In this document: piece after piece, positions 45,000-54,823 of the stretch
Position numbering within the stretch: position 1 is the first letter of the stretch
Layout of the letters: the number at the start of each line of letters is the position of its first letter
NCBI RefSeq assembly: GCF_013168275.1
Contig: NZ_AP019547.1
Coordinates: 682,001-746,000, forward strand
Direction of reading: 5' to 3'
DNA: 64,000 nt
From: Candidatus Nitrotoga sp. AM1P
GTDB taxonomy: Bacteria; Pseudomonadota; Gammaproteobacteria; Burkholderiales; Gallionellaceae
Position numbers and translations under genes: made by a program
The notes under the pieces: model-generated
Database searches by the model: none
Told to the model about the DNA's origin: nothing
The model's input: the letters and a program-made list of their open reading frames with translations, nothing else

Positions 45000-45830
45000 A
45001 TGAAAAATATCAAATCTCTATTCGAAAACAAGATTAATGGCGCCTTCCAAATTGCTATCGCTCGCAAGCTGCGTACTTGCTTTGGCGCGGTTATGACGCT
45101 GGCGTTTCTTCTTGTATCGCCTATGGCCAGTTCGACGGGCTTTACCGTTTATACCACGATCTCACCAATGACAGGCTTATGGTCGAATCAGAATGAATCT
45201 GGCTGGGGTGTTGGACTTACTCAGCAATATGGTGTGATTTTCGCTACGCTCTATACCTACGATTTTGATGGTAGGCCAACGTGGTATGTCGCTTCTAATT
45301 GTGTGGTGGCGGCCGATGGGTGTACTGGCGATTTATACGCGGTAACGGGAGGCTCAGCGCTGACAATTCCATGGAACAGTGCCAATAAGATCGTAACTAC
45401 GGTTGGAACGATCAATTTTGCGTTTACTGATACCAATACTGGCACAATGAAATATACGATTAACGGTGCATCAGGATCAAAGAGGATTACAAGACAAGTG
45501 TTTGCCACTGAACCGGTTCAGGCGGGTCACTTTCCTTTTGACTTCAAAGGTATTCGACTCAACTCTATGGCATTCAACCCCTTATTTGGCATTATTTGCC
45601 AAGCTACGTTGTCATTTACCAATGTGAGCGCCGTCACAGTTTCACCTACCCTCTCCTTCGATGTAATAGTCGATGGTGTTATAACGGGCCAGGTGCCTTT
45701 CCTTACCTTTGGGCTTGCACCAGGCGCTACAGCGACAGCGACTTCACAACCGGTGGTGAACAATGGCTCGTATCTGGCATGCGGTACCTTCACACTTCAA
45801 TTTAATTCGTCTGCCAGTCAGGTACGTTAG
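45000..45830 (+). CDS. Secreted protein with a GLWSNQNESGWGVGLTQQ-type domain
   Basis: 276 residues from the ATG at 45000; the frame is open to ATGs at 44940 and 44967 and none has a good Shine-Dalgarno. A signal-type hydrophobic segment lies at LTLAFLLVSPMASS-like residues 40-55 of the longer form. The mature part opens with GLWSNQNESGWGVGLTQQ and FATLYTYDFDGRPTWYVAS, a pattern I know from many proteobacterial exported proteins of unknown function. The C-terminal part (SFTNVSAVTVSPTLSFDVIV) looks like a beta sandwich. Probably an envelope or secreted protein. Confidence 0.7.
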   Translation: MKNIKSLFENKINGAFQIAIARKLRTCFGAVMTLAFLLVSPMASSTGFTVYTTISPMTGLWSNQNESGWGVGLTQQYGVIFATLYTYDFDGRPTWYVASNCVVAADGCTGDLYAVTGGSALTIPWNSANKIVTTVGTINFAFTDTNTGTMKYTINGASGSKRITRQVFATEPVQAGHFPFDFKGIRLNSMAFNPLFGIICQATLSFTNVSAVTVSPTLSFDVIVDGVITGQVPFLTFGLAPGATATATSQPVVNNGSYLACGTFTLQFNSSASQVR

Positions 45831-45938
45831 GCCTTCGCATATGCTTTGCTTAAATTGCACGTAATATGGCATTCGTGCCACAATCCTGCGCCTTTGGAAG
45901 TACTCCTGAATTCTTGATCTTAAATTTATCCACACATC

Positions 45939-47444
45939 ATGACTACCGAACCAACCAACCCTCAGCAAGACGAAAATCAAATTATCACCGAGCGCCGCGC
46001 CAAGCTCACTACACTTCGCAAAGAAAGCGTAGCTTTTCCGAATGATTTTGAGCGAAAAAATCTGGCTGGTGATTTGCATGATGCTTACGATGCAATGAGC
46101 CACGACGAACTGGAGACAGTACATATAGGCGTGGCCATAGCCGGGCGCATGATGTTAAAACGAGTAATGGGTAAAGCCAGCTTTGCCACTGTGAATGACA
46201 TGAGCGGACGCATCCAGCTATTCATTAATAATAGCGATACCGGCGAAATTGCGCATGATGCCTTCAAGCACTATGACCTGGGCGACATACTTGGTGCAAC
46301 AGGCGTACTGTTTAAAACCAAAACGGGTGAACTTTCTGTTCGTGTGACTGAGCTGCGTCTGTTAACTAAAGCACTCCGCCCGTTACCGGAAAAATTTCAC
46401 GGTCTGAGCGATCAGGAACAAAAATACCGTCAACGGCATGTGGATCTCATCACCAATGAAGACACGCGCAAAACATTTATCATTCGCTCCAAAGTAATTC
46501 AGGCTATACGGGAATTTTTCATACGCCACAATTACCTCGAAGTCGAAACGCCAATGATGCATTCCATTCCGGGTGGCGCATCGGCCAAACCCTTTATCAC
46601 GCACCACAATGCCTTGGATATGCAGCTGTATCTGCGCATTGCGCCGGAGCTGTATCTTAAGCGGCTAGTGGTCGGTGGGTTTGAGAAGGTATTCGAAATC
46701 AACCGCAACTTTCGCAATGAAGGGCTTTCCACGCGACATAACCCCGAATTCACCATGATCGAGTTTTATGAAGCCTATCGGGATTATCGTTATCTAATGG
46801 ACTTCACCGAGAAACTGTTTAGCGAAGTGGCGCGCAAGGTGCTGGGCACCACAGTGTTCTCTTACCAGGGACGTGAACTTGACTTGGGGCAACCGTTCCA
46901 TCGACTGACCATTGCACAGGCAATCCAGAAATATCATCCGCAGTTTTCTGACGCACAATTGAACGACCGCGATTTTCTGATCAACGAATTACAAGACCTG
47001 AAGGCCAAATACAGGACGGCGGATGGTGTGGGCGGACTGCAACTTTCGCTGTTTGAAGAACTGACCGAACATCAATTATTCGAGCCAACTTTCATCATCG
47101 ACTATCCCGCAGAGGCCTCGCCACTGGCACGCCGCAGTGATACGCGCCCAGAAATTACCGAGCGTTTTGAACTGTTTATGGTTGGGCGCGAAATCGCTAA
47201 TGGTTTCTCTGAGTTAAATGACCCGGAAGACCAGGAAGCCCGTTTTGATGCGCAAGTATCGGCTCGGGAAGCAGGTGACGAAGAAGCCATGTTCAAGGAC
47301 AGCGATTATATTCGCGCGCTGGAATATGGCTTGCCACCCACCGCTGGAGAGGGCATCGGAATAGACCGACTAGTGATGCTGCTCACCGATAGCCCCAGCA
47401 TTCGCGATGTGATTTTATTTCCACAAATGCGCCCCGAAAGGTAA
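45939..47444 (+). CDS. lysS: Lysyl-tRNA synthetase, class II
   Basis: 501 residues, normal for bacterial LysS. The N-terminal anticodon-binding OB fold includes [17 protein letters not shown]. Class II motifs follow: motif 1 around [22 protein letters not shown], motif 2 [22 protein letters not shown], motif 3 [19 protein letters not shown]. It charges tRNA-Lys, the known target of PrrC-type nucleases. It usually follows prfB directly; here 17 kb of accessory genes lie between. It converges on the metalloprotease gene. Confidence 0.97.
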   Translation: MTTEPTNPQQDENQIITERRAKLTTLRKESVAFPNDFERKNLAGDLHDAYDAMSHDELETVHIGVAIAGRMMLKRVMGKASFATVNDMSGRIQLFINNSDTGEIAHDAFKHYDLGDILGATGVLFKTKTGELSVRVTELRLLTKALRPLPEKFHGLSDQEQKYRQRHVDLITNEDTRKTFIIRSKVIQAIREFFIRHNYLEVETPMMHSIPGGASAKPFITHHNALDMQLYLRIAPELYLKRLVVGGFEKVFEINRNFRNEGLSTRHNPEFTMIEFYEAYRDYRYLMDFTEKLFSEVARKVLGTTVFSYQGRELDLGQPFHRLTIAQAIQKYHPQFSDAQLNDRDFLINELQDLKAKYRTADGVGGLQLSLFEELTEHQLFEPTFIIDYPAEASPLARRSDTRPEITERFELFMVGREIANGFSELNDPEDQEARFDAQVSAREAGDEEAMFKDSDYIRALEYGLPPTAGEGIGIDRLVMLLTDSPSIRDVILFPQMRPER

Positions 47445-47494
47445 AAAATAACCGAACACTTGGAATTGAAATAAGCTAACTAGATTAATTTTAC

Positions 47495-50400
47495 TTAATT
47501 TCCCCATGCCTCGATTTCGACGATGCGGGAGTAACCGGCGAGCACGCTGGTGACGTTTACTCGAATCCGATCGGTGGTAAACGCAGTGAAGCTTAGAGTG
47601 CGCTTGACCAGATTGTTTCCACTTACCGTAGCAAGCGTGGTCCAGGCCGACCCATCCCATCCCTGGATGGTAAAGCCGGTTATACCTTCATTTTTAAAGG
47701 TTAGCGTATCGGTCGGTTCGATCCCGTTAATGTAGTTGTCCTGAAGGGTATAGACCACCACGCGATCGATCGTTTGCGTACCATTGAAGTTGATTTGCAC
47801 CCAGTCGGGTTGCGTGTTGAATGTGGCATCGTTCCAGCCACCTCCTTTAGCCCAGGTAGCACCGGTGCGCAGATTGTCGTTAACCGCCCCCACCGGGTAA
47901 GCACTGCTGTGGGTGCTTGATGCCGAAGCAACCGCGCCGACACTGGCGAGTGCAATGTTACTACTCGTAATGACAGGCATCGTCGTTGCTGAAACCGGAT
48001 TTGACTGAGCTGAGCAGTTGTTTGCAGCGTCACACGCCGCTAATGTATAGCTGTAGCTGGTCGCGGCAGTCAAACCCGTATCGGCAAAGCTCGTCGTAGT
48101 CGGGTTTCCAACCAGAGTGCCTCCGCGATAAACTTTGTAGCCGGTCACGCCCACATTGTCCGTCGAGGCCGCCCAGCTCAGGTTGATTTGAGCAGAACTG
48201 ACGGGGGTGGCCGAAAGTCCTGTTGGTACGGTAGGTGCAGTCGTGTCTGAGCTACCAGACGCAGCAGCGCTCCATGCCTCGATTTCGACAATACGGGAGT
48301 AACCGGCGAGCACGTTGGTGACATTTACTCGAATCCGGTCGGTGGTAAACGCAGTGAAGTTTACAGTGCGCTTGACCAGATTGTTTCCACTTATCGTAGC
48401 AAGTGTGATCCAGGCTGATCCATTCCAGCCCTGGACGGTAAAGCCGGTTATACCTTCATTTTTAAAGGTGAGTGTATCAGTCGGTTCGATCCCGTTAATG
48501 TAGTTGTCCTGAAGGGTATAGACCACTACGCGATCGATCGTTTGCGTACCATTGAAGTTGATTTGCACCCAGTCGGGTTGCGTGTTGAATGTGGCATCGT
48601 TCCAGCCACCTCCTTTAGCCCAGGTAGCACCGGTGCGCTGATTGTCGTTAACCGCCCCCACCGGGTAAGCACTGCTGTGGGTGCTTGATGCCGAAGCAAC
48701 CGCGCCGACACTGGCGAGTGCAATATTACTACTCGTAATGACAGGCATCGTCGCTGCAGAAACCGGATTTGACTGAGCTGAGCAGTTGTTTGCAGCGTCA
48801 CACGCCGCTAATGTATAGCTGTAGCTGGTTGAGGCAGTCAAACCTGTATCGGCAAAGCTCGTCGTTGCCGGGCTTCCAACCAGAGTGCCTCCGCGATAAA
48901 CTTTGTAGCCGGTCACGCCCACATTGTCCGTCGAGGCCGCCCAGCTCAGGTTTATTTGAGCAGAACTGACGGGGGTGGCCGAAAGTCCTGTTGGTACGGT
49001 AGGTGCAGTCGTGTCTGAGCCACCAGACGCAGCAGCGCTCCATGCCTCGATTTCGACAATACGGGAGTAGCCGGCGAGCACGTTGGTGACATTTACCCGA
49101 ATCCGGTCTGTGGTAAACGCAGCGAAGCTTAGAGTGCGCTTGACCAGATTGTTTCCACTTACCGTAGCAAGCGTAGCCCAGGCCGATCCATTCCAGCCCT
49201 GGACGGTAAAGCCGGTTATACCTTCATTTTTAAAGGTGAGTGTATCAGTCGGTTCGATCCCGTTAATGTAGTTGTCCTGAAGGGTATAGACCACTACGCG
49301 ATCGATCGTTTGCGTACCATTGAAGTTGATTTGCACCCAGTCGGGTTGCGTGTTGAATGTGGCATCGTTCCAGCCACCTCCTTTAGTCCAGGTAGCACCG
49401 GTGCGCTGATTGTCGTTAACCGCCCCCACCGGGTAAGCACTGCTGTGGGTGCTTGATGCCGAAGCAACCGCGCCGACACTGGCGAGCGCAATGTTATGAC
49501 TGCTCGCAGTTGCCGTCATTGTCGTTGCCGAAACCGGATTTGACTGAGCTGAGCAGTTGTTTGCAGCGTCACACGCCGCTAATGTATAGCTGTAGCTGGT
49601 TGAGGCAGTCAAACCTGTATCGGCAAAGCTCGTCGTTGCCGGGCTTCCAACCAGAGTGCCCCCACGATAAACTTTGTAGCCGGTCACGCCCACATTATCC
49701 GTCGAGGCCGCCCAGCTCAGGTTTATTTGAGTAGAACTAACGGCTGTAGCAGTAAGCCCCGCCGGTACAGTCGGTGATAAATTGTCGGCGCCACAATTTC
49801 CTCCGACCGTTCCCGTTCCATCCATTTTAAAAATGGCCGAAGCCGCACATCCAGCCGTGATCGAAATCTGAGTTGGTGTACTTCCTCCAAACACAACGGG
49901 AGCTATCGCCACTCCGTTATTATAAAGTGGTGGCTGGAAAGAAACCCCCGAAGATGTTTCCGCATAGGGGCCGATGCTGGAACCTGCAGTAAATGCGGTA
50001 TGAATTACTTCTGCATGCAGTGTGTAGTTGCCAGAGGGGAGCAGCAATTTAAAGTAGCCGGTATTCTGGCTAAGGTAATCCGAAACAAAACTAAACACTT
50101 TATTGGTGCTTACTTCTTTAGCCCAGATGTTGGCACCACGAATAGGCGTGCCATTGGCTTGAGTGAAATTTCCGGTAAGCTGTCCATAAACGCTGGTCAG
50201 TGTTGCATTGGGATAAAGGGCGCTCACTGCGGCAGTGTCGTCTTCGTGTAAAGAACTGGAGCCCCGGTATGCAATCGGATACATTAATGGATAATTCGAA
50301 TTCACCAGCCCTTGTGAATTATCCAATTGGGTGTGATCCACGCCGATCAAGTGGCCCGTTTCATGGGCAAGTACGACTTTCATCGTAATGTCACTTACGG

Positions 50401-50881
50401 ATATATAGCCGTTGATTACAGCACGGCCTTCCGTATATGCACATTGCGTACCATTATTGTTCCAGGCAGAACCTGCAAAACCCAGAACACTATTTTTTGC
50501 ACCCACACCGAACATGGAATCAATAATGGAACCATCAGTGTCATAAATCACAGGATTCAAACCATCCGAGAAATTACTTAAGAAGGTCGAATAGTTACTG
50601 CTGGTAACGTCCACGGGGAGATCTGGCCCACGAGTGAGTGCCACCGTTGATGTGGTCACATTCGTCCACAGGGAAACCGCCTCTGTGACCAATGCATCTG
50701 CTTGAGCTTTAGTACGGGAACCCAGGATTCCTTGGTCATAGTTAAGCGACACGGAACCTGCCCCCGGGTATTTTGTAGGGAGCTGATAACAAACTACCAA
50801 CGGGCCACCAGCAAAGCTAGAAGCCGTAAATGTAATCAAGGCGCAAGTTATGAGCCTGCGCATCATTCTCAGGCATATCAT
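47495..50881 (-). CDS. Secreted matrixin-like metalloprotease with FN3 and discoidin repeats
   Basis: 1128 residues. A signal peptide (RLITCALITFTASSFA) precedes a metzincin domain with HETGHLIGVDH, matching HExxHxxGxxH, at about residues 178-188. A carboxypeptidase-regulatory-like beta domain follows (VYGQLTGNFTQANGTPIRGANI). Then three units of a fibronectin type III domain (PTVPAGLTATAVSSTQINLSW) plus an F5/8 type C-like discoidin domain (SSTHSSAYPVGAVNDNQRTG). The units repeat at exactly 768 bp. Discoidin domains bind glycans or cell surfaces, so the protease may act on surface polymers. Its start overlaps the upstream gene by four bases; ATGs at 50863 and 50860 are alternatives. Confidence 0.9.
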   Translation of the reverse strand: MICLRMMRRLITCALITFTASSFAGGPLVVCYQLPTKYPGAGSVSLNYDQGILGSRTKAQADALVTEAVSLWTNVTTSTVALTRGPDLPVDVTSSNYSTFLSNFSDGLNPVIYDTDGSIIDSMFGVGAKNSVLGFAGSAWNNNGTQCAYTEGRAVINGYISVSDITMKVVLAHETGHLIGVDHTQLDNSQGLVNSNYPLMYPIAYRGSSSLHEDDTAAVSALYPNATLTSVYGQLTGNFTQANGTPIRGANIWAKEVSTNKVFSFVSDYLSQNTGYFKLLLPSGNYTLHAEVIHTAFTAGSSIGPYAETSSGVSFQPPLYNNGVAIAPVVFGGSTPTQISITAGCAASAIFKMDGTGTVGGNCGADNLSPTVPAGLTATAVSSTQINLSWAASTDNVGVTGYKVYRGGTLVGSPATTSFADTGLTASTSYSYTLAACDAANNCSAQSNPVSATTMTATASSHNIALASVGAVASASSTHSSAYPVGAVNDNQRTGATWTKGGGWNDATFNTQPDWVQINFNGTQTIDRVVVYTLQDNYINGIEPTDTLTFKNEGITGFTVQGWNGSAWATLATVSGNNLVKRTLSFAAFTTDRIRVNVTNVLAGYSRIVEIEAWSAAASGGSDTTAPTVPTGLSATPVSSAQINLSWAASTDNVGVTGYKVYRGGTLVGSPATTSFADTGLTASTSYSYTLAACDAANNCSAQSNPVSAATMPVITSSNIALASVGAVASASSTHSSAYPVGAVNDNQRTGATWAKGGGWNDATFNTQPDWVQINFNGTQTIDRVVVYTLQDNYINGIEPTDTLTFKNEGITGFTVQGWNGSAWITLATISGNNLVKRTVNFTAFTTDRIRVNVTNVLAGYSRIVEIEAWSAAASGSSDTTAPTVPTGLSATPVSSAQINLSWAASTDNVGVTGYKVYRGGTLVGNPTTTSFADTGLTAATSYSYTLAACDAANNCSAQSNPVSATTMPVITSSNIALASVGAVASASSTHSSAYPVGAVNDNLRTGATWAKGGGWNDATFNTQPDWVQINFNGTQTIDRVVVYTLQDNYINGIEPTDTLTFKNEGITGFTIQGWDGSAWTTLATVSGNNLVKRTLSFTAFTTDRIRVNVTSVLAGYSRIVEIEAWGN
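47505..49790. repeat. Three tandem 768-bp coding repeats
   Basis: The sequence beginning CATGCCTCGATTTCGAC occurs at 47505, 48273 and 49041, a period of exactly 768 bases (256 codons). The copies are nearly identical over long stretches; the oldest-looking FN3 unit (about 49500-49790) has more changes. This indicates recent duplication or ongoing gene conversion. Confidence 0.92.
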
Positions 50882-51459
50882 TTAGCCGCATCCCTTTTCT
50901 GACGCACAAGTTGTTTAAATTCGTCAAGATCAAGCCGATTAATAGGACCCGAGGCCCGTTGCATTTTGATTTGAGCTGATGGGGGAACCAAGTCAGCGGA
51001 GATACCCAAGGTCATTTCTTTAAAATCTCTGCCATTGGTTACATGAAAGCCCGTTGATACCGGGATGATAGTAAATTTTCCCTGATCAAGACCCACTGGG
51101 CTGGAAAAGCCTGCTGCCGAAACTCCGTAGAGGAAAAGTACATAGTTTTCTCCCACTGTAAACGTAGGCACGCCTGTTGTTTGATGTGTCTCTCCTGCTA
51201 ACTTTCCGCCGATTTGCTTAATGGTATGTGTGGCTCCCACCTCACCCTTGAGAATCTCCTGCACTTCGAAAGTAGAATAAGTGACAATGGAACCTGTTTG
51301 TAGATCACGTTCGCTATGATTCTCAAGAGATTTACCCTGAAATGCGATAGCAGCGTCGTTGACGATTTCATCCAGGTAGAGTGGTAATACACTCATGGCG
51401 CGTACTGGCATTGCAATTATAAGGCTGAGTAAACAAGTAAAAAGAAATTGTCTTGGCAT
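50878..51459 (-). CDS. Secreted hypothetical protein encoded next to the metalloprotease
   Basis: 193 residues from ATG 51459, chosen because GGAGG lies just upstream; the frame is open to 51498. A signal peptide is clear (MPRQFLFTCLLSLIIAMPVRA). The mature protein has DEIVNDAAIAFQGKSLENHS, then STFEVQEILKGEVGATHTIKQIGG and PTFTVGENYVLFLYG, a pattern found in secreted proteins often encoded beside matrixin-type proteases. The family name is not known to me. The four-base overlap with the protease indicates joint expression and perhaps a chaperone or inhibitor role (inference). Confidence 0.75.
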   Translation of the reverse strand: MPRQFLFTCLLSLIIAMPVRAMSVLPLYLDEIVNDAAIAFQGKSLENHSERDLQTGSIVTYSTFEVQEILKGEVGATHTIKQIGGKLAGETHQTTGVPTFTVGENYVLFLYGVSAAGFSSPVGLDQGKFTIIPVSTGFHVTNGRDFKEMTLGISADLVPPSAQIKMQRASGPINRLDLDEFKQLVRQKRDAAK

Positions 51460-52109
51460 CGAAGTACCTCCAAAGGGGTAATGCATACGAACCAGCATCC
51501 CAAAATTATGATTGATACGGCCAAGTGAAATTCACCAGCAGGTGCTGTCGCTGTAAAACCTAACTAGCGGATAAATTCAAACATATCCTGGTCGGATTAA
51601 CTTGGTCGGATTAAATAGTTCAATATTTTATTGCTGGGAAAAAAACCTCGAAGCACTATCAGATTCGCATCTTACTATTACTTAGCATTAACCTTAAAAA
51701 GTTAATCAAGCCTGCTTTCAGGTTGCTAATCCAAGCAAGCTTTGCAGAAAAGCACGCCAGTGTAAAAATTACATAACAATCATCTTCATGCCAGACAATC
51801 AACAAAACCATAATTGGCACATGGTTTATTAAAAATGTTAAAATTAAAAAGGTTGATTCATTTAACTAAAATTAATAAAAAGTTTGCTCATAAAACCAAT
51901 AGATGCAAGCATTTTCATTAAAGTTTTTGTAGCAAATAATACATAGCAAGAAGCGCAAATCCTGAAGTCCGGTCGAACAAGGATCTAAAGATTTGCGAAA
52001 TAGCGCCGACTATATGGGCAACGGATTCAGTGCCAGTCAGGCTGACACCCCAAAGTATGGACAATTAAATCAATATTCCATCAATAGAGCAAAGGGAGCA
52101 ACAGCGCAC
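51460..52109. other. Divergent AT-rich intergenic region before the glycan locus
   Basis: About 530 bases are noncoding; the last part could encode an N-terminal extension of the permease (TTG 51993 or ATG 52014). The segment 51640-51960 is strongly AT-rich and holds promoters for both sides. No repeat or RNA gene is visible. Confidence 0.4.
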
Positions 52110-52928
52110 ATGATTGCCGTAGTAAAAAATCTTGCCGAATACCGCGAACTGATGACTGTACTTGCCTGGAAGAATGTCACGTTGCGCTATAAACAGGCTT
52201 ATTTAGGCATTGCCTGGGCTGTGATAAAACCACTCATCCTCATGCTGATTTTTACATTGGTTAAGAGCTTCGTTGGAATTGATAGTGGCAGCATTCCTTA
52301 TCCTCTCCTAACCTTCGCTGCACTTATGCCGTGGATTTTCTTTCAAGAATCTGCATCGGAAGGCGTAAACAGTGTAGTGGGCAATGCCAACCTGATCAAA
52401 AAAATCTATTTTCCTCGCGAGATATTCCCCATAACGGCAGTCGTCACCAAGCTTGTAGAGCTTGGCATCAATTTTGTCATCCTGGCCGGCCTCATGATCT
52501 GGTTTCAATATATACCCAGCATTTACATCCTATGGGTACCTTTCATTATTCTTTACACAATTCTGGCCGCCTTAAGCATCGCATTTGCCGGTGCAGCAAT
52601 CAATGTTTACTACCGGGATATGGGAACAGCCCTACCTGTGCTGCTTTCCCTGCTAATGTATCTATCTCCGGTAATTTATCCATTGCAACTGGTGAAGAAT
52701 AAACTTTTGGAGCAACAAGCTGCCGGCGAGTGGTCCAATTTGCTCTATACCCTATACACCCTTAACCCTCTGGCGGGCATCATTGACGCATTTCAGAGTG
52801 TAGTGCTGAGAAACCAGCCGCCAGATATGACGGCCATGGTACCCGGCATAATCCTGGTTGCGATCCTGCTTCCGCTAAGCTACGTCTTCTTCAAGCGGGC
52901 GGAGTCTTATTTCGCAGATGTAATTTGA
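52110..52928 (+). CDS. wzm: Polysaccharide ABC transporter permease (Wzm/TagG-like)
   Basis: 272 residues from ATG 52110, preceded by GGGAG; the frame is open to 51993 and an extended start at 52014 is possible. ABC-2 type permease with six membrane segments: GIAWAVIKPLILMLIFTLVKS, PYPLLTFAALMPWIFFQESA, FVILAGLMIWF and so on. The LTVLAWKNVTLRYKQAYLG-like N-terminal amphipathic helix is typical of Wzm. With the ATPase encoded at 53495 it would export a lipid-linked glycan across the inner membrane. A hicBA pair separates the two. Confidence 0.9.
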   Translation: MIAVVKNLAEYRELMTVLAWKNVTLRYKQAYLGIAWAVIKPLILMLIFTLVKSFVGIDSGSIPYPLLTFAALMPWIFFQESASEGVNSVVGNANLIKKIYFPREIFPITAVVTKLVELGINFVILAGLMIWFQYIPSIYILWVPFIILYTILAALSIAFAGAAINVYYRDMGTALPVLLSLLMYLSPVIYPLQLVKNKLLEQQAAGEWSNLLYTLYTLNPLAGIIDAFQSVVLRNQPPDMTAMVPGIILVAILLPLSYVFFKRAESYFADVI

Positions 52929-53089
52929 GAGCAACGGGTAGGAATTAGTGGATAGCGCGCAAAGATTACAGAATAGTATAAAGACTTAGGATTTAATTGA
53001 TGGTGAAAGGCTATAAAAAGCTGATCGGGATCGTTGCGGCATGAAACTGACCACGACACCCCCTATATCTATTACAGAGGCAATGAACC

Positions 53090-53296
53090 ATGAAAAACCT
53101 TAAATTTGTCGTTTACCGGGAAAATAAATATTACGTTTCACAATGCTTAAACATTGACGTAGCAAGCTGTGGCAACACTATCGACGAAGCGATCCAGAAT
53201 CTGAAGGAGGCCACCGAACTCTACTTTGAAGAAGGAGAGGCAGAATACCACCCCATAGAAGAAGCCCTGCTTGGAGAATACGCTGTCAATGGCTGA
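53090..53296 (+). CDS. hicB: HicB-family antitoxin
   Basis: 68 residues. It has the HicB partial RNase H-like fold pattern: LKFVVYRENKYYVSQCLNIDVAS, then GNTIDEAIQNLKEATELYFEE, with an acidic tail. It lacks the extra C-terminal DNA-binding domain of longer HicB proteins. Its stop overlaps the start of hicA by eight bases. It should neutralise HicA. Confidence 0.87.
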   Translation: MKNLKFVVYRENKYYVSQCLNIDVASCGNTIDEAIQNLKEATELYFEEGEAEYHPIEEALLGEYAVNG

Positions 53297-53492
53297 ACTT
53301 TATTCATCAAAAGCGATTGTTAATGTCTTGCTGCGGCACGGTTTCATTTTTATTTCCCAAAAAGGCAGCCATAAAAAATTCCGCAAAGATGAAAGAACTG
53401 TGATTATTCCTGATCCAAAGAAGGAAATACCATTAGGCACATTTGCCTCTATTCTCAGGCAGTCCGGCCTTAATAAGGAAGACTTTAAATAA
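53289..53492 (+). CDS. hicA: HicA-family mRNA interferase toxin
   Basis: 67 residues from ATG 53289, within the overlap with hicB; the frame is open to 53271. The double-stranded RNA-binding-like fold is recognised by LLRHGFIFISQKGSHKKFRK with the catalytic histidine in GSH, then TVIIPDPKKEIPLGTFASIL and RQSGLNKEDF. HicA cleaves mRNA in a translation-independent way. The gene order antitoxin-toxin is the reverse of classical hicAB. wzt begins two bases after its stop. Confidence 0.88.
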   Translation: MAELYSSKAIVNVLLRHGFIFISQKGSHKKFRKDERTVIIPDPKKEIPLGTFASILRQSGLNKEDFK

Positions 53493-53494
53493 CT

Positions 53495-54736
53495 ATGGCC
53501 ATCATCGAAGTTAACCACGTCACCAAAGAATACCAGCTCGGCCAATTGCAGAGTCTGAAAACAACTTTATTTAACCAGTGGCGGCGGCTCACAGGCCAGC
53601 CAGTTGAAGAACGTACCCCATTCAAGGCCCTTGATGACATCACGTTCTCTGTCGAGCAAGGCGAGGTCCTTGGCATAATTGGCCACAACGGCGCTGGCAA
53701 GAGCACCATGCTCAAACTTCTGGCCAACATTTCAAAACCGTCCAGCGGTTCCATCCAGGTCAAGGGAAAGATAGCGCCGCTGATTGAGGTGGGTGCTGGC
53801 TTGGTGGGCGACCTCACTGGTCGCGAGAATATCTATCTCAACGGCGCCATCCTCGGCATCCCAAAGAGTGAGATCAATATCAAATTTGATGACATCGTCG
53901 CATTCGCTGAGCTAGAAGAGTTCATCGACACCCCCATTAAACGCTACAGCTCAGGTATGTCGGTGCGACTTGGCTTTGCCATCGCTACCAGTGTGAAATC
54001 TGACATTTTGATCGTCGATGAAGTGCTGGCAGTAGGAGATCTTGCGTTTCAGCGGAAATGCTTTGACCGTATGGAAGACCTAATAAGGCAGCAGGGCAGA
54101 ACTGTCCTTTTGGTCAGCCACAACATCCGCCAAGTGGAAAGAATGTGCACCCGTGTTATGTTGCTAAACCATGGCTCAATTCTTCAGGACGGTGAGCCGC
54201 ATGCCATATGCGATAAGTTTTACCAGCTAAGCAACCAAACAATCCGAGATCAAAAAGCCAAAAACAGCTCAATGCGAATCATCTCATCTGGTGAGTTAAA
54301 AAACGTCGAAGTTGCAGTGCTTGATTCAAAGGATAACGTTACCGATTCACTCACGGAAGGTAGCGCATTACGGATACGGATTCGGTTTACGCTGGCTCAA
54401 ACGCTTTCAAACCCAGAATTTCACGTTGGAACGCATACAACTGACTTCATTTATCTCACGGGCGAGTCAACCGCAGTGCTTGGTCAGTCACATGAATTTC
54501 CCGCCGGCACCCACGAAGTTAAACAACTGATCCCCACCTACCCCATGGTTCCGGGCACCTACGGTATCCGCTTTGCAGTTATCGACCAGCGTGGTAGGGT
54601 GGTATTTCACGGTGAAAGCCTCAAATTTTTCACAGTAACAGCGAAAACAATGGATGCCCCATTGCAAGATGAACTTCGCCTCGTCGCCATTCCCGTGCAA
54701 TGGGAGTTGCAAGGCGCACGTTATTCTCATGCCTGA
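53495..54736 (+). CDS. wzt: Polysaccharide ABC transporter ATP-binding protein (Wzt-like)
   Basis: 413 residues. The nucleotide-binding domain has Walker A GHNGAGKST (63-71), signature RYSSGMSVRLGFAIA, Walker B ILIVDEVLAVGD and LVSHN. Residues after about 250 form the extra C-terminal beta-sandwich (Wzt-C) domain seen when the exported glycan carries a terminal mark (LTEGSALRIRIRF, GTHEVKQLIPTYPMVPGTYGIRF). It therefore belongs to the O-antigen class in which the ATPase recognises the finished chain. Partner is the permease at 52110. Confidence 0.92.
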   Translation: MAIIEVNHVTKEYQLGQLQSLKTTLFNQWRRLTGQPVEERTPFKALDDITFSVEQGEVLGIIGHNGAGKSTMLKLLANISKPSSGSIQVKGKIAPLIEVGAGLVGDLTGRENIYLNGAILGIPKSEINIKFDDIVAFAELEEFIDTPIKRYSSGMSVRLGFAIATSVKSDILIVDEVLAVGDLAFQRKCFDRMEDLIRQQGRTVLLVSHNIRQVERMCTRVMLLNHGSILQDGEPHAICDKFYQLSNQTIRDQKAKNSSMRIISSGELKNVEVAVLDSKDNVTDSLTEGSALRIRIRFTLAQTLSNPEFHVGTHTTDFIYLTGESTAVLGQSHEFPAGTHEVKQLIPTYPMVPGTYGIRFAVIDQRGRVVFHGESLKFFTVTAKTMDAPLQDELRLVAIPVQWELQGARYSHA

Positions 54737-54823
54737 TCCCATAATATTGGGCCGCTCCAAAATCAAGCTAGCAGCCTGTCGAACTTAATAATCCATAAAG
54801 ATTATATAATTCACTAAGGTAAA

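Noticed and set aside
47505..49790. Three separate minus-strand genes suggested by the recurring short frames
   Set aside because: One continuous 1128-codon frame covers the region; the recurring frames are shadows of the 768-bp repeats.
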